64,000 nucleotides of DNA, from contig NC_011726.1 in the NCBI RefSeq assembly GCF_000021805.1, positions 558,001 through 622,000 on the forward strand, read 5' to 3'. The position numbers were made by a program, and so were the translations under genes. Below, piece by piece: positions 1 to 11,078 of this stretch. This stretch comes from Rippkaea orientalis PCC 8801 (GTDB lineage Bacteria; Cyanobacteriota; Cyanobacteriia; Cyanobacteriales; Microcystaceae). Every line of letters starts with the position of its first letter. Position 1 is the stretch's first letter. The notes under the pieces are model-generated. The model was not told the origin of the DNA. It made no database searches and saw only the letters and a program-made list of their open reading frames with translations.

Positions 1-1177
1 AGCCTTCCCGTCCCACAAATCCTTTGGTTAAGGCTAAATTAATAATGGCTTTAACGTTATCTTCGCCCCAAGGATGTTGGGTAATTCCCATACTCCAAAC
101 AAACACCGCTTTTTGTGCTTGGTGAATCATTTGGGCAAACTCATACATTTGGTTTTTTGTTGCCCCAGAAAGCTGTTCTAAGGTTTCCCAAGATTGACTA
201 TCAAGGGCATTTTTAAGGTCATTAAATCCAGTAGTATGTTGAGTAATAAAATTGTTATCAGTCCAATTATTTTCGATTAAATGTTTAAGAGTTCCATTAA
301 GAAAAGCCATGTCCCCCCCAACATTCACCAAGAAACAATCTTCCGCAAATTTAGTTCCAAATAATGCACTTTCAGGAATTGAAGGAACCCAATAGCGTTC
401 CATTCCCGGTTCCCGATAACTATTAATCATGACAATGCGGGTTCCGGCCTTTTTTGCCCAGTGCAGGTATTTAACCGTCACGGGTTGATTATTCGCTACA
501 TTTGAGCCAATAAAGACTAATAAATCCGTGCCTATCCAATCTTTATAGGAACAAGTCGTCGCAGCCACACCAAGAGACATTTTTAACCCCGTTGTACTGG
601 GAGAATGACAAATCCTCGCAGCATTATCTACATTATTTGTCCCCATGGAACGGACTGCTTTTTGAGCACAATAATAGGTTTCATTGACCGTTCCGCGACT
701 GGTGAGGTAATAGCCCGTGCGATCGGGTTTCGTCTGACGAATATAGCTAGAAATGCACTCTAGTGCTTCATCCCAACTAATCCGACGAAATCCTTTATCC
801 CCTTTATCCCGTCTCATTGGGTAAGGTAATCTGCCCATTTTTCGTAGATGGGAACTGCGTTTACTGGGCAACAAAGAGACATCGCTAAGGCATTCAGGAT
901 CAAACGCGGGCATCGTATTTAGACGTAATAATCTTAGGCGGACATTGCACAGGTGTAACCCGTCAACCGTCCAATCTTTCATCCCTGTAGTTCCCAAGGC
1001 ACAACCATCACAAACCCCTTGATTGAGAATATTCCAAGCATAGGGTAATTGATCGCGGTTTTCCCAAATAGTTCGCACCAATTCCCAATAGTTATTCGGG
1101 TATTGTTCACCAATTCCAAAGGGTTTCCAACTTGCCCAATGTTCGGGGTTCCAACGTTTTTGGGGTTTGTTTAGCAT
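1..1177 (-). CDS. FdhF/YdeP-family molybdopterin oxidoreductase, N-terminal part (cut by window edge)
   Basis: The minus-strand reading frame opens at an ATG at 1177-1175 (MLNKPQKRW...) and stays open to base 1, so the C-terminus lies outside the window. About 392 residues are visible. The motif GVCDGCALG near residue 54, RICHSPSTTG near 190 and the following GSNVANNQP segment resemble the FdhF/YdeP group of bis-molybdopterin enzymes (formate dehydrogenase alpha-like). Members bind a molybdopterin cofactor and carry out two-electron redox reactions; the true substrate of most is unknown. No selenocysteine codon is seen in the visible part. Upstream, 165 bp separate it from the cyclophilin gene, which points the same way. 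I am confident of the family and not of the reaction. Confidence 0.85.
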   Translation of the reverse strand, partial: MLNKPQKRWNPEHWASWKPFGIGEQYPNNYWELVRTIWENRDQLPYAWNILNQGVCDGCALGTTGMKDWTVDGLHLCNVRLRLLRLNTMPAFDPECLSDVSLLPSKRSSHLRKMGRLPYPMRRDKGDKGFRRISWDEALECISSYIRQTKPDRTGYYLTSRGTVNETYYCAQKAVRSMGTNNVDNAARICHSPSTTGLKMSLGVAATTCSYKDWIGTDLLVFIGSNVANNQPVTVKYLHWAKKAGTRIVMINSYREPGMERYWVPSIPESALFGTKFAEDCFLVNVGGDMAFLNGTLKHLIENNWTDNNFITQHTTGFNDLKNALDSQSWETLEQLSGATKNQMYEFAQMIHQAQKAVFVWSMGITQHPWGEDNVKAIINLALTKGFVGREG

Positions 1178-1305
1178 GATGGTTATAGATGCCTTGAGTC
1201 ATTGACTGAGGATTGTGGCGGCTGATTCTCAAAATTGTAAAGAACTAAGGTAAGTAGGTCGGCAGAATTAAAGGTAACATAGCGACTTGACTTTTTTAAT
1301 GATCG

Positions 1306-1329
1306 TCAGGTGAGCCATTGCCCACCTGA
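1306..1329. terminator. Inverted repeat downstream of the cyclophilin gene
   Basis: A 7-bp stem TCAGGTG/CACCTGA with a 10-nt loop begins 14 bp past the stop codon of the minus-strand cyclophilin gene. It resembles the GGTGGGCAATGCCCACC-like repeats seen elsewhere in this window. There is no strong T-run next to it, so termination is only plausible. Confidence 0.4.
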
Positions 1330-1342
1330 GAGTTAGGGTAAC

Positions 1343-2050
1343 TTATTTTTTGAGATTTTCTAACCCAGAAACCACCTTAGCGGAGTCAATTTTATCACCC
1401 TGTTTAATACTATCGACGACATCCATCCCTTGGGTGACGTAGCCAAATACGGCATAGTCTCCATCGAGAAAGGGCAAGTCCGACAGCGCAAAATAGAACT
1501 GCGAGGAAGCCGAGTCGGGTAATTGCGATCGCGCCATGGCCACTGCACCCCGACTATGCTTTAAGGCTACCGTCTTATCTATGGCTGTTCCTTGCTGTCC
1601 TAAGGCTTGTCCGTAGGTTGGTTGTTCATCTCCCTCTAACTTAATTTCTAGGGGGATATAGCGGGCTTTTTTGGTCTGAGGATCGATAAAACTCCCTGTC
1701 CCTGTCCCTTGAGGATCTCCACCTTGAGCCACAAAGGGTTGAGGATCTTTCACCACGCGATGAAAGGTTAGTCCATTATAAAAGCCCCGTTCCACTAAAT
1801 CCACGAAATTTCCGGCGGTAATCGGTGCATCTTTGCCATTGACTTCGATGATCACAGGAGAACCCTTAATCTTCATTTCTACGGTTGCTATACCCTCTAA
1901 ACGGGGGACATAATTGGCTAAAGCTGCATTTTGGCTAGTATTGGCATCAGAAGACGTAGCCGAGGGACTAGAACACCCTGTAAGGAATAACCCCCCCATT
2001 AATACCAAACAAACCAACACAGTTGACCATTTTTTCGATAAATTTCCCAT
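1343..2050 (-). CDS. Cyclophilin-type peptidyl-prolyl cis-trans isomerase, lipoprotein
   Basis: This 235-residue protein starts with a lipoprotein signal (hydrophobic [16 protein letters not shown]; lipobox Cys near residue 26). It continues with a complete cyclophilin domain: the FHRVV...[14 protein letters not shown] core and the [16 protein letters not shown] segment are both present. It should catalyse proline isomerisation on periplasmic or lumen-facing proteins while anchored by lipid. The signal peptide fixes the start at 2050. A Ser/Thr/Ala-rich linker follows the lipobox. It lies in a minus-strand run with ycf4 upstream, about 80 bp away, so co-transcription is possible but not shown. 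Confidence 0.92.
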   Translation of the reverse strand: MGNLSKKWSTVLVCLVLMGGLFLTGCSSPSATSSDANTSQNAALANYVPRLEGIATVEMKIKGSPVIIEVNGKDAPITAGNFVDLVERGFYNGLTFHRVVKDPQPFVAQGGDPQGTGTGSFIDPQTKKARYIPLEIKLEGDEQPTYGQALGQQGTAIDKTVALKHSRGAVAMARSQLPDSASSQFYFALSDLPFLDGDYAVFGYVTQGMDVVDSIKQGDKIDSAKVVSGLENLKK

Positions 2051-2129
2051 AATTACCTCATATTAAATTTAGGAGTCAGAAGTCAGAAGTCAATACTTCC
2101 CCACACTCCCCTCTCCTTCTCTAAAAACC

Positions 2130-2696
2130 TTACAACCCTTCCAGGGGAACCCCTAAAAAGCGGGCTAATTCTGCGCCTTGGTTTTCCAATTCTGAGAGAG
2201 AAATCGGTCTTCCCACGCGAGTTAAGGGAATTTCTCGCCGTTGTTTCAGTTGAATATATAGCTTCCGCTTGGTATTTAACCCTTCTTTGATGTCAGCCCG
2301 AATTGCTTGGATATCTGCTAGGGGATAAGAGACTTCAATGCGACGGTTTTTCCCAGGAAACCCCCAACGAAAAATGGTGACTTTTCCCGTTTCTTTGTTA
2401 AATTCGTTGTATCCTCCGCCAATATCTAAAATAATGGTAAACCAGAGGTAAAGGGAGAGGGCTGATCCGGCTATCCCGTAGAATAATAGGGCGATACCTT
2501 GGGGAATAAAGACTAATTGGCTTGTATCACTAACAATGAGGAGATTAACCCTTAAATAACTCGAAAGTCCGGCTAAAAGAAAGCCTATTCCTCCTATGGC
2601 TGCAACAGTTCCCCACCATATATTACTAAAGCGGCGGGACCCTAATACTTCTTCGCGTAAAACGAGGCGATCGCTTGTCATAGCAGGTGCATTCAT
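2130..2696 (-). CDS. ycf4: Photosystem I assembly protein Ycf4
   Basis: The protein has two hydrophobic membrane segments (about residues 20-45 and 58-88 from the preferred start), followed by a soluble domain ending ARFLGVPLEGL, as in Ycf4. Ycf4 is a thylakoid membrane factor that helps assemble photosystem I. I prefer the ATG at 2696 (MNAPAMTSDR), which gives 188 residues, close to the usual size of the family. The frame is also open upstream to 2741 (203 residues). No clear Shine-Dalgarno site decides between them. The family is characteristic of oxygenic phototrophs and helps place the organism. Confidence 0.9.
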   Translation of the reverse strand: MNAPAMTSDRLVLREEVLGSRRFSNIWWGTVAAIGGIGFLLAGLSSYLRVNLLIVSDTSQLVFIPQGIALLFYGIAGSALSLYLWFTIILDIGGGYNEFNKETGKVTIFRWGFPGKNRRIEVSYPLADIQAIRADIKEGLNTKRKLYIQLKQRREIPLTRVGRPISLSELENQGAELARFLGVPLEGL

Positions 2697-2765
2697 CGGA
2701 TGATTCTTTTTAATATGACTTAACTTAGTGCATTTTACCACCAGTTAAGCCTAGCTGTAGGACTG

Positions 2766-3980
2766 TTAAATTAGTTTAATTTCCTGTTTGCTAAAGGGTA
2801 AATCTTGATTAATAGCATCAATTTCTTGCTGTTCCATGGCATTAACCTCCCCAATATAATGCCGTAGAATTTGACTCATTTTGGGATGATAAAAGCGATG
2901 TAAACTGTGGTTAGGGGTAGCAGGAAATCCTCGACGGCGTTTATGTCTTCCTCCTGCACCGGGATCAAACATAACAATACCTTGACTAATTGCCCATTCT
3001 ATGGGTTGATAATAACAAGCCTCGAAATGTAAACAATCATACTCTTCAAAAGACCCCCAATATCGTCCATATAGATGATCGTCTTTTCGTAAACAAAAAG
3101 ACATTCCAACAGGGTGTTTATCATCGTTTTCGGTATAGGCAGCCACTAATACAACCCGATGACGATAATGGGGATATAGCTGTTCAAAAAATTTACGGGT
3201 TAGATATTTACTGCCCCAATAAAACTTCTCACAAGTGTTATGATAAAATCGATAAATTAGGGGAAATAAATGATGAGGAATCTCATCCCCTGTTAAGACT
3301 CTAATGTCTAACCCTGATTGGATAACCGCTTTGCGTTCTCGTTTAATATTACGCCGTTGATTCGCATTAAAAACGGACAAATAATCATCAAAACTCTTAA
3401 ATCCTTGATTAGACCAAATATAACTATGATGCAACCAACTACTAAACCCATTTTTTTCCATTAATTCTCGCCAATTGGGGTCAACAAATAGAAAATGACA
3501 ACCTGATAATTCATGGCGATCGCAAAAGTGATCAATGGATGCTATCATTAACTGAGTCAGTTGCTCTTCATCTTCTCCTGGTGCAATCAAAAATCGATAG
3601 CCAACAGCCGGAGTAAAGGGGATCATTCCTAATAATTTAGGATAGTAGGAAATTCCCAAACGATGGGATAAATCAGCCCATTGGTGATCAAATACAAATT
3701 CTCCATAACTATGACTTTTAATATATAATGGGGCTGCTGCAATTAATTGTTTATCTCGCCACACGGTTAAATGAATGGGTTGCCATCCGTTTTTTGGCGT
3801 AGCACTTCCTGATGTTTCGATATTATTGAGCCATTCCCACTCTAAAAATGGAGTTTTTAGAGGTTCTGCTAGTTCATCCCAAACGGGTTTAGGAATTTCG
3901 GCGATTTTTTCGATCCAGGCCACTGAATATTGGGGTTTAATTTGTTCAACCATGAGTGTTTTCGCGAACAACAGAGGCAA
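2766..3980 (-). CDS. FemAB-like / DUF482 acyltransferase, GNAT superfamily
   Basis: The 404-residue product (377-395 if it begins at MVEQ, 3953) resembles the DUF482 family of acetyltransferase-fold proteins, sometimes called peptidoglycan-biosynthesis-like. Recognisable features are NANQRRNIKRERK near residue 214, FYHNTCEKFYWGSKYLT near 245, and the C-terminal block MFDPGAGGRHKRRRGF near 340. Such proteins have the FemAB double-GNAT fold and probably transfer an amino-acyl or acyl group; no substrate is established. No signal peptide or membrane segment is visible. The gene runs with the same-strand neighbours ribD-like and ycf4, but gaps are ordinary and there is no strong functional link. 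Confidence 0.8.
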   Translation of the reverse strand: MPLLFAKTLMVEQIKPQYSVAWIEKIAEIPKPVWDELAEPLKTPFLEWEWLNNIETSGSATPKNGWQPIHLTVWRDKQLIAAAPLYIKSHSYGEFVFDHQWADLSHRLGISYYPKLLGMIPFTPAVGYRFLIAPGEDEEQLTQLMIASIDHFCDRHELSGCHFLFVDPNWRELMEKNGFSSWLHHSYIWSNQGFKSFDDYLSVFNANQRRNIKRERKAVIQSGLDIRVLTGDEIPHHLFPLIYRFYHNTCEKFYWGSKYLTRKFFEQLYPHYRHRVVLVAAYTENDDKHPVGMSFCLRKDDHLYGRYWGSFEEYDCLHFEACYYQPIEWAISQGIVMFDPGAGGRHKRRRGFPATPNHSLHRFYHPKMSQILRHYIGEVNAMEQQEIDAINQDLPFSKQEIKLI

Positions 3981-4006
3981 ATTTCTTATAGGATAATCAA
4001 TTTTGC

Positions 4007-4699
4007 CTAAGAATGCAGCCGATAATGCAGAAAAATTTCTTGGTCTATTGATTCTACTGTCAATAATTGTAACCGTTTAGCTTGATCGTAAGAAAACCCT
4101 AATCCTTCAACGGGGGTAGGAGAGGTAGTTCCCCCAAGAATTAAAGGACAGATAGTTAACCACAATTCGTCAATTAAATTGACTTCTAACAGGGAAGCAA
4201 GCAGTTCTCCTCCACCGAGAATAGCCACTTTATTTAAACCCAATTCTTTTAACACCAAAAATGCTTTAATAAAATCTATTTTTTTGAGATCTTTACTATC
4301 AGCAATAATCGTTTTTTCAAAAGCTTGATGATTACTCTTTTTAGCAACGATAGATCCCGGCATTGTTGTCAACAGCCAACGGGGTACTTCTTGAGAAAAA
4401 AAACGTAAATTAGGATTGATTTTTCCTGAACCAGAAACAACAATATTAATTGGTTGTAACGGCTTTTTTTGTTGTTGACGATCGGCTAATAATTCAGGAT
4501 TTTTAATCAACAATGTAGTCTGATAAGCCGCTAATGTTGCCGCTCCAAAAAGTACCCCATCTACGAGAGAAATTTGTTTCTCTAAGTGTGCTTTATCTGT
4601 ATCAGAACCAAACCGTGCAGGATGACGTTGATTATCAGCAATTTTACCATCTACTGTTATCGCTAAAATTGCTACGGTTTGAGGTCTTTTTATCGTCAT
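4007..4699 (-). CDS. RibD C-terminal (reductase) domain protein
   Basis: The 230 residues form a single RibD_C/dihydrofolate-reductase-like domain: an AILAITVDGKIAD start, RFGSDTDKAHLEKQ, the SLVDGVLFGAATL segment, and KVAILGGGELLASLL with LIDELWLTICPLILGG. These are the hallmarks of the NADPH-dependent 5-amino-6-(5-phosphoribosylamino)uracil reductase of riboflavin synthesis. The deaminase half found in full-length RibD is absent here. It may therefore be a second, stand-alone reductase or act on another pteridine-like substrate. It lies 9 bp downstream of the pentapeptide gene on the same strand, which suggests co-transcription. Confidence 0.85.
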   Translation of the reverse strand: MTIKRPQTVAILAITVDGKIADNQRHPARFGSDTDKAHLEKQISLVDGVLFGAATLAAYQTTLLIKNPELLADRQQQKKPLQPINIVVSGSGKINPNLRFFSQEVPRWLLTTMPGSIVAKKSNHQAFEKTIIADSKDLKKIDFIKAFLVLKELGLNKVAILGGGELLASLLEVNLIDELWLTICPLILGGTTSPTPVEGLGFSYDQAKRLQLLTVESIDQEIFLHYRLHS

Positions 4700-4708
4700 A
4701 CTAAAGTT

Positions 4709-5662
4709 TTAAACAGCAACTAAATTTAAACTATTTTGTGTTATCGGAAGGGAAAAATTAGTACTATATGATTCACTTTTTGGCGAAGAAATAGCAGCAG
4801 GAAAAATCACACTTAATCGCTGCCGATCAATCATTTTAGCAAAATTGGGGAAAATTTGAGAACAAGACTTAATATAGGATTTTAACCATTGTCTTACGTC
4901 TTGTAATTCCTTAGGACTGATAGTAGTTTCTAAATCCCCAGAAAATTCAATTTTGCCTAATTTATTAACTTGAAATTGTTCTAGCCATTCTGCGTTTGGT
5001 TGGGAAGATTCCCAATATTTAAGCGTCATTTTTTCTCCTAAATAACGATGGCTTTGGTGATTAATATGATGGAAAATATCGAGTAATTGTGCGATAGTAA
5101 CTTCATCATTTTTAGAGATTTGAGTCGGTTGATTAATCATTTTAACGGGTTCAACAAAATTGATTAATGCTGTTACTTGTTCCATCCCATTTTCCAAAGG
5201 ATTAAAGCAACTATCAAACCGAGTTTTATCATTATATTTTGACCTAGATAAAGTGGCTCCAGTAAATTGAGTTCCATTTAAGTAAGCACCTTGGAGATTA
5301 GCTTGTTCAAAGTTTGCTTTAGTCGCGTAAGCAGAAGTCAAATAACTTTCTTGTAAATTCGCTCGTTGAAAATTGGCTTTGATTAAATAACTTTTAATCA
5401 GAGAAGCATTTTGTAAATTTGCTCCCTGTAAATTGGCACCTGTTAAATCTGCTTCATTCAGGTAAGCATCCCGTAAATCAGCCCCACTGAAATTAACGTC
5501 TCTTAAATTACTGTAGCTCAGATCGGCTCCCCTCAAATTCGCATTGCTGAGATTAATCCCCCTCAAATCTAAGCGACGTAATTGAATATCTTGGAAGTTT
5601 CTCTCTCCAGCTTGATATCTTTGGCTAATTTGAACCGCTTCGCTACTTTGAACCATGATCAA
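4709..5662 (-). CDS. Pentapeptide-repeat protein with unassigned C-terminal domain
   Basis: Residues about 25-145 are an uninterrupted run of A(D/N)LxX pentapeptides (LRLDLRGINLSNANLRGADLS and onward). This should fold as a right-handed quadrilateral beta-helix. From about residue 165 to 317 there is a non-repetitive region I do not recognise. No signal peptide is visible, so it is probably cytosolic. The RibD-type reductase gene begins only 9 bp after the stop. Pentapeptide proteins are very common in cyanobacteria and most have no known function. Confidence 0.88.
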   Translation of the reverse strand: MIMVQSSEAVQISQRYQAGERNFQDIQLRRLDLRGINLSNANLRGADLSYSNLRDVNFSGADLRDAYLNEADLTGANLQGANLQNASLIKSYLIKANFQRANLQESYLTSAYATKANFEQANLQGAYLNGTQFTGATLSRSKYNDKTRFDSCFNPLENGMEQVTALINFVEPVKMINQPTQISKNDEVTIAQLLDIFHHINHQSHRYLGEKMTLKYWESSQPNAEWLEQFQVNKLGKIEFSGDLETTISPKELQDVRQWLKSYIKSCSQIFPNFAKMIDRQRLSVIFPAAISSPKSESYSTNFSLPITQNSLNLVAV

Positions 5663-5880
5663 CCCCCTTAGTTCAGTATTTTGTTTAATTCTATGGTTCT
5701 TATTGAACTGAAATCACCTATAATTCGTCAACCTAGATTATTCGGAGGTTTCAGGATTTTTTGGGTTTAGCCAGAAGACTTTCCGTAATTTCTGGGAGAA
5801 CTTAGTTAAAGGCCACAGGCAACAGGGACGAGAAATGGTATTAGAATGATTGGGGATAGGCTGGCTCTCGCTAAATGTAA

Positions 5881-7530
<1,650 letters not shown>

Positions 7531-7656
7531 GGGGAAGTTTTGTCGGATTAATGCTTCTTAACGTCACTGACTCACTCAACCGGCCTCTAAGACTTCTGAC
7601 TATGACCAATCTCTTGTAAAATGAGTGGTGAGATTTCTAGGCTCTAAAAGTATTTC

Positions 7657-8214
7657 ATGATTTCTAGTAACGATTTTCGGACAGGTACCACCATTGAATT
7701 AGATGGGTCAGTATGGCGAGTTGTGGAATTTTTGCACGTCAAACCGGGCAAAGGTTCCGCTTTTGTGCGAACTAAGCTCAAAAATGCCCAAACTGGAAGC
7801 GTAGTTGAAAAAACCTTCCGCGCTGGAGAAACGGTTCCCCAAGCAACCCTGGAAAAACGTACCATGCAGCATACCTATAAAGATGGCGATCAATACGTCT
7901 TTATGGATATGGAAACCTATGAAGAAGCGCGTTTAAATCCTGAACAGATGGGGACATCAGTCAATTACCTTAAAGAAGAGATGGAAGCGGATATCGTCTT
8001 CTGGGGGGATCAGGTGTTGGAAGTTCAACTACCGACCTCCGTTATTTTAGAAGTAACGGAGACTGATCCAGGGGTTAAAGGAGATACAGCCACAGGGGGA
8101 ACGAAACCCGCTATTGTGGAAACAGGGGCTCAAGTGATGGTTCCTCTGTTTATTTCCATCGGCGAAAAAATCAAAGTAGATACCCGTGATGGCTCCTATT
8201 TAGGCCGCGAATAA
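7657..8214 (+). CDS. efp: Translation elongation factor P
   Basis: The 185-residue protein has the full three-domain EF-P length. The loop [15 protein letters not shown] carries a Lys at the tip that is modified in many bacteria. The C-terminus [16 protein letters not shown] is diagnostic. EF-P relieves ribosome stalling at polyproline stretches. The gene lies directly upstream of accB, an arrangement common in cyanobacteria. A weak stem followed by T-rich sequence between the two may act as an attenuator. Confidence 0.97.
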   Translation: MISSNDFRTGTTIELDGSVWRVVEFLHVKPGKGSAFVRTKLKNAQTGSVVEKTFRAGETVPQATLEKRTMQHTYKDGDQYVFMDMETYEEARLNPEQMGTSVNYLKEEMEADIVFWGDQVLEVQLPTSVILEVTETDPGVKGDTATGGTKPAIVETGAQVMVPLFISIGEKIKVDTRDGSYLGRE

Positions 8215-8248
8215 CACTTAACTGTTGATGATGTCCGTATCGGTTGTC

Positions 8249-8280
8249 AAAGATGCAGACAATCATCTTTTTATTATTTT
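8249..8280 (+). terminator. Weak terminator or attenuator between efp and accB
   Basis: The stem AAAGATG/CATCTTT with an 8-nt loop is followed by TTATTATTTT. The stem is only 7 bp and AT-rich, so read-through into accB is likely. Confidence 0.45.
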
Positions 8281-8296
8281 ATGGGATGGATGACTT

Positions 8297-8785
8297 GTGT
8301 CGATCAACTTCAATGAACTTCAAGACCTTTTAGGGGCGATCGCTCAGACCGATATTGCGGAAGTCACTCTAAAAACAGAGACGTTTGAACTCATCGTGCG
8401 TCGAGGGACAACTGTCGCTTCTCCTGTTTCAGTGGCCGCAGTGACACCAATAGCAGCAACCCCGACACCGACTCTAACAGTCTCCCCGACTCCCACACCA
8501 CCAGAACCGACCGAACCTCCAACTCCCTCTCCCATCGAGAAAAAGTGGGTCGAGATTACTTCCCCCATGGTAGGAACATTTTATCGGGCTCCGGCTCCGG
8601 ATGAGGCTCCCTTTGTATCGGTCGGCGATCGCGTCAGTAATGGTCAAACTGTTTGTATCATTGAAGCCATGAAGTTGATGAATGAAATTGAAGCAGAATT
8701 GACGGGCGAAGTCATGGAAATTGTGGTTGATAATGGGCAACCGGTTGAATACGGACAAACCTTAATGTGGATTAATCCGAGTTAA
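8297..8785 (+). CDS. accB: Biotin carboxyl carrier protein of acetyl-CoA carboxylase
   Basis: The 162-residue protein has an N-terminal region ([20 protein letters not shown]), a Pro/Thr-rich linker (about residues 45-80) and a C-terminal biotinyl domain. The biotin-accepting Lys is in [12 protein letters not shown], near residue 125. It carries carboxybiotin between biotin carboxylase and carboxyltransferase in the first step of fatty-acid synthesis. The start is GTG at 8297: the nearby ATGs at 8281 and 8290 are out of frame, and the N-terminus matches the family. accC is not in the window. Confidence 0.95.
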   Translation: MSINFNELQDLLGAIAQTDIAEVTLKTETFELIVRRGTTVASPVSVAAVTPIAATPTPTLTVSPTPTPPEPTEPPTPSPIEKKWVEITSPMVGTFYRAPAPDEAPFVSVGDRVSNGQTVCIIEAMKLMNEIEAELTGEVMEIVVDNGQPVEYGQTLMWINPS

Positions 8786-8810
8786 TAATAAAATCCAATG
8801 AGAAAAAGCA

Positions 8811-8838
8811 GTAGGGGCAATTCATGAATTGCCCCTAC
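8811..8838. repeat. Perfect 28-bp palindrome between convergent genes (TAGGGG family)
   Basis: A perfect palindrome with arms GTAGGGGCAATTCA sits between the 3' ends of accB and the convergent M48 protease gene. It could terminate transcription in both directions. Related inverted repeats with TAGGGG or CCCCTA arms occur at 22165, 44481, 52057 and 58249. Confidence 0.85.
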
Positions 8839-8843
8839 ATTGT

Positions 8844-10853
8844 TTATAGAATACTCGGTAGAATTAAGCCAAGAATAATGATCACTAACCCAGTCAATAA
8901 TGCTCCAAAACGAGGGTAACTCTTAATGATTTGTTGATTCGTTGAAAGTTCAATTAAATCTAACCAAGGAGCAACTCCACGACGAAACCACCCTATTGTC
9001 GTTGCTGAAGATCCTAATAATGTTTGTGCTTGGGTTGCTCCAAATAAGAAATTACCTAACCCCCCAAAGCGAGAAACATAGCGCACAAAAATCATTCCGG
9101 TTTTATCTTGTAACTTGAAGTCTGACCCAAAGCTATATCCGGCATCTCCGCGACCAATTAACTGTCCTTGGAGTTGAACGGGTTGACCCCGCACTGGACT
9201 GGCATAGGGATCACACATTAAACTTAAAATATCCGATTGGGGCGATCGCTTAAAATCAGGATATAACAACAAGGTTTTAACCATGAAACCAATACCAAAC
9301 CCGAACATCACAAAACTGACTAACGCCGTTCCCTGTTTTGTCACCAATGTTAAAAACATTCCTAAGCAAAATCCTAACAACGCCCCAAAAAAGTGCAGAT
9401 TTCCTAACAGCAATTCTCCCCAAAAACGACTCCAAAGCTTGTTTTTATTCAGCTTATTTCCCTCTCTAACAACCTCGGCCATATTAAAGTCTGTCTCTAA
9501 ACCCAGTTGTTCCGCATAGGTACTTAAGGCACGAATGCGTTTTCCGGTTAACGGATGGGTGGAGCTTAACTCAACTAATTTAGCCCAAGGGTTAAACAAG
9601 TCCCAAATAAACACTCGTCCTAGGGGTTGGCTACTCGAACTGATGCGATAGACGGTTCCAGTAGCGATGGCTCCTTTTGGGTCATAAATCCCTAAAGCAC
9701 GGGTTCCTTCCATTAAGTTACTCGGTTGTGTCGCTTTTTGGGCTTCTTCTACGATCCCGTAAGCAATTTTTACTAACGATCTTGAGAGCCCATTGGGGTT
9801 TCCTGTCACTTGTGCAGCAAAATGATCGGCATAATATTCCCTCGTTCGAGAGAGATACAGCATTAAATAAGTTCCCACAATATAAAAAATATAAGCAGTA
9901 ATTGAAGCGACTTTAATGCCATATTTGAATTTATTATCATCCCCCGCTTTTGCACCCAATTCTCTAGCAAATAAGTAAATTAAATAGGTGATTTGCACTA
10001 ACGTTGAAGCTAAGGTCATAATGGCAAAATCCCAATGGACAATATGACCTAATTCATGGGCATATACCGTGGCAATTTCATCATCATCAAGATAGCTAAA
10101 TAACCCCTGACTGACGACTAGCCGCGCTTGACTCGGGAAAGACCCATAGGTAAAAGCAGTGGGGTTTTGATCATCAATAATGCCTAAGCGCGGGTGATTA
10201 ATTTTGTGCTCTCGACAGACTCGTAGAATAACATCAGCAGTTTCGGGACTTTGACGCTTAATTTCTGCTAAGTTAACCCAACGGGTTTTATATAACCAGT
10301 TTTGGGTTAAGTCCATGAGTGAGGGCGAAATTAAAAACGCTAAACCATTAAAAATTAAGGTAATAACAATGGCGATCATTAACCCTAAACCTGGATTTTG
10401 ATGACCGACAATTAATAATAGACCTAAAGAGAGGGCTAAAACCATTCCTAAGAGGAACACAATAGTGACACTCGAAGCAAAGACTAAATGATCGGCTATT
10501 TTTGGCATTCTTAGCTTAATTCCGGTTTGGGCAACCCGTGCTGCTTTTTCTTCTGACCAATGGGGGGAGTCGGAATGTCTACTATTGAAGGTTTCTTGAG
10601 TGGCTAGGAGAGATAGAAAGCTTTTTGCCCACTGACGGGCTTCGTTATTGCTATTTTGGGTAAGTTCTTGGCACAGTGCAAGGGACTTGTTGAGTTCACC
10701 ATTGCCTCGATAGGCTCTGGCTAAGGCTATTTGTGCTTGAATATAAAAAGGGGATTGGCGATCGCTATTATTCTGACAATAGACTTCTAAGAGTTGTACA
10801 GCTTCGGGATATTGCTGATTTTTTAGTGCTTTTAATCCATCATTCAATGACAT
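8844..10853 (-). CDS. M48-family membrane zinc metalloprotease with N-terminal TPR-like region
   Basis: The 669-residue protein starts with a TPR-like helical region (about 1-100). Two membrane segments follow (about 122-150 and 155-178), then the M48 peptidase core with HELGHIVHW at about residue 265, giving the HExxH zinc site. The motif SRTREYYADHFAA near 335 supplies the third zinc ligand. Further membrane segments lie near 490-535, and the C-terminus ends in another (ALLTGLVIIILGLILPSIL). The fold relates to HtpX/Ste24, which act in membrane protein quality control. The long C-terminal part, including a QLQGQLIGRGDAGYSFGSD region, looks like a cyanobacterial extension of unknown role. 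Confidence 0.88.
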   Translation of the reverse strand: MSLNDGLKALKNQQYPEAVQLLEVYCQNNSDRQSPFYIQAQIALARAYRGNGELNKSLALCQELTQNSNNEARQWAKSFLSLLATQETFNSRHSDSPHWSEEKAARVAQTGIKLRMPKIADHLVFASSVTIVFLLGMVLALSLGLLLIVGHQNPGLGLMIAIVITLIFNGLAFLISPSLMDLTQNWLYKTRWVNLAEIKRQSPETADVILRVCREHKINHPRLGIIDDQNPTAFTYGSFPSQARLVVSQGLFSYLDDDEIATVYAHELGHIVHWDFAIMTLASTLVQITYLIYLFARELGAKAGDDNKFKYGIKVASITAYIFYIVGTYLMLYLSRTREYYADHFAAQVTGNPNGLSRSLVKIAYGIVEEAQKATQPSNLMEGTRALGIYDPKGAIATGTVYRISSSSQPLGRVFIWDLFNPWAKLVELSSTHPLTGKRIRALSTYAEQLGLETDFNMAEVVREGNKLNKNKLWSRFWGELLLGNLHFFGALLGFCLGMFLTLVTKQGTALVSFVMFGFGIGFMVKTLLLYPDFKRSPQSDILSLMCDPYASPVRGQPVQLQGQLIGRGDAGYSFGSDFKLQDKTGMIFVRYVSRFGGLGNFLFGATQAQTLLGSSATTIGWFRRGVAPWLDLIELSTNQQIIKSYPRFGALLTGLVIIILGLILPSIL

Positions 10854-10968
10854 CGGTTTGACCTAATGACTCAACAAGGGGATATTTACCTTAGCAGTAC
10901 CCAATTTTGACTCAAAAATTATCATGGCCATTGTTAATATCGTCTTGAAATTAATGATTGCTCAATAT

Positions 10969-11004
10969 TAACTCTCTTCTGTTAATCTAAGCAGAAGAGA
11001 GTTA
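10969..11004 (-). terminator. Strong inverted repeat downstream of cruP
   Basis: A 13-bp perfect stem (TAACTCTCTTCTG and its complement) with a 10-nt loop lies 75 bp beyond the cruP stop and before the M48 gene start. It is AT-rich after the stem on the minus strand, without a long T-run. It probably ends cruP transcripts. Confidence 0.5.
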
Positions 11005-11078
11005 TCAGGAAATTTATGAATAATTAAGACAATTTGAGGAGGCTAATGAGCCGATAGAAATAGGGTAATACTGCCCTA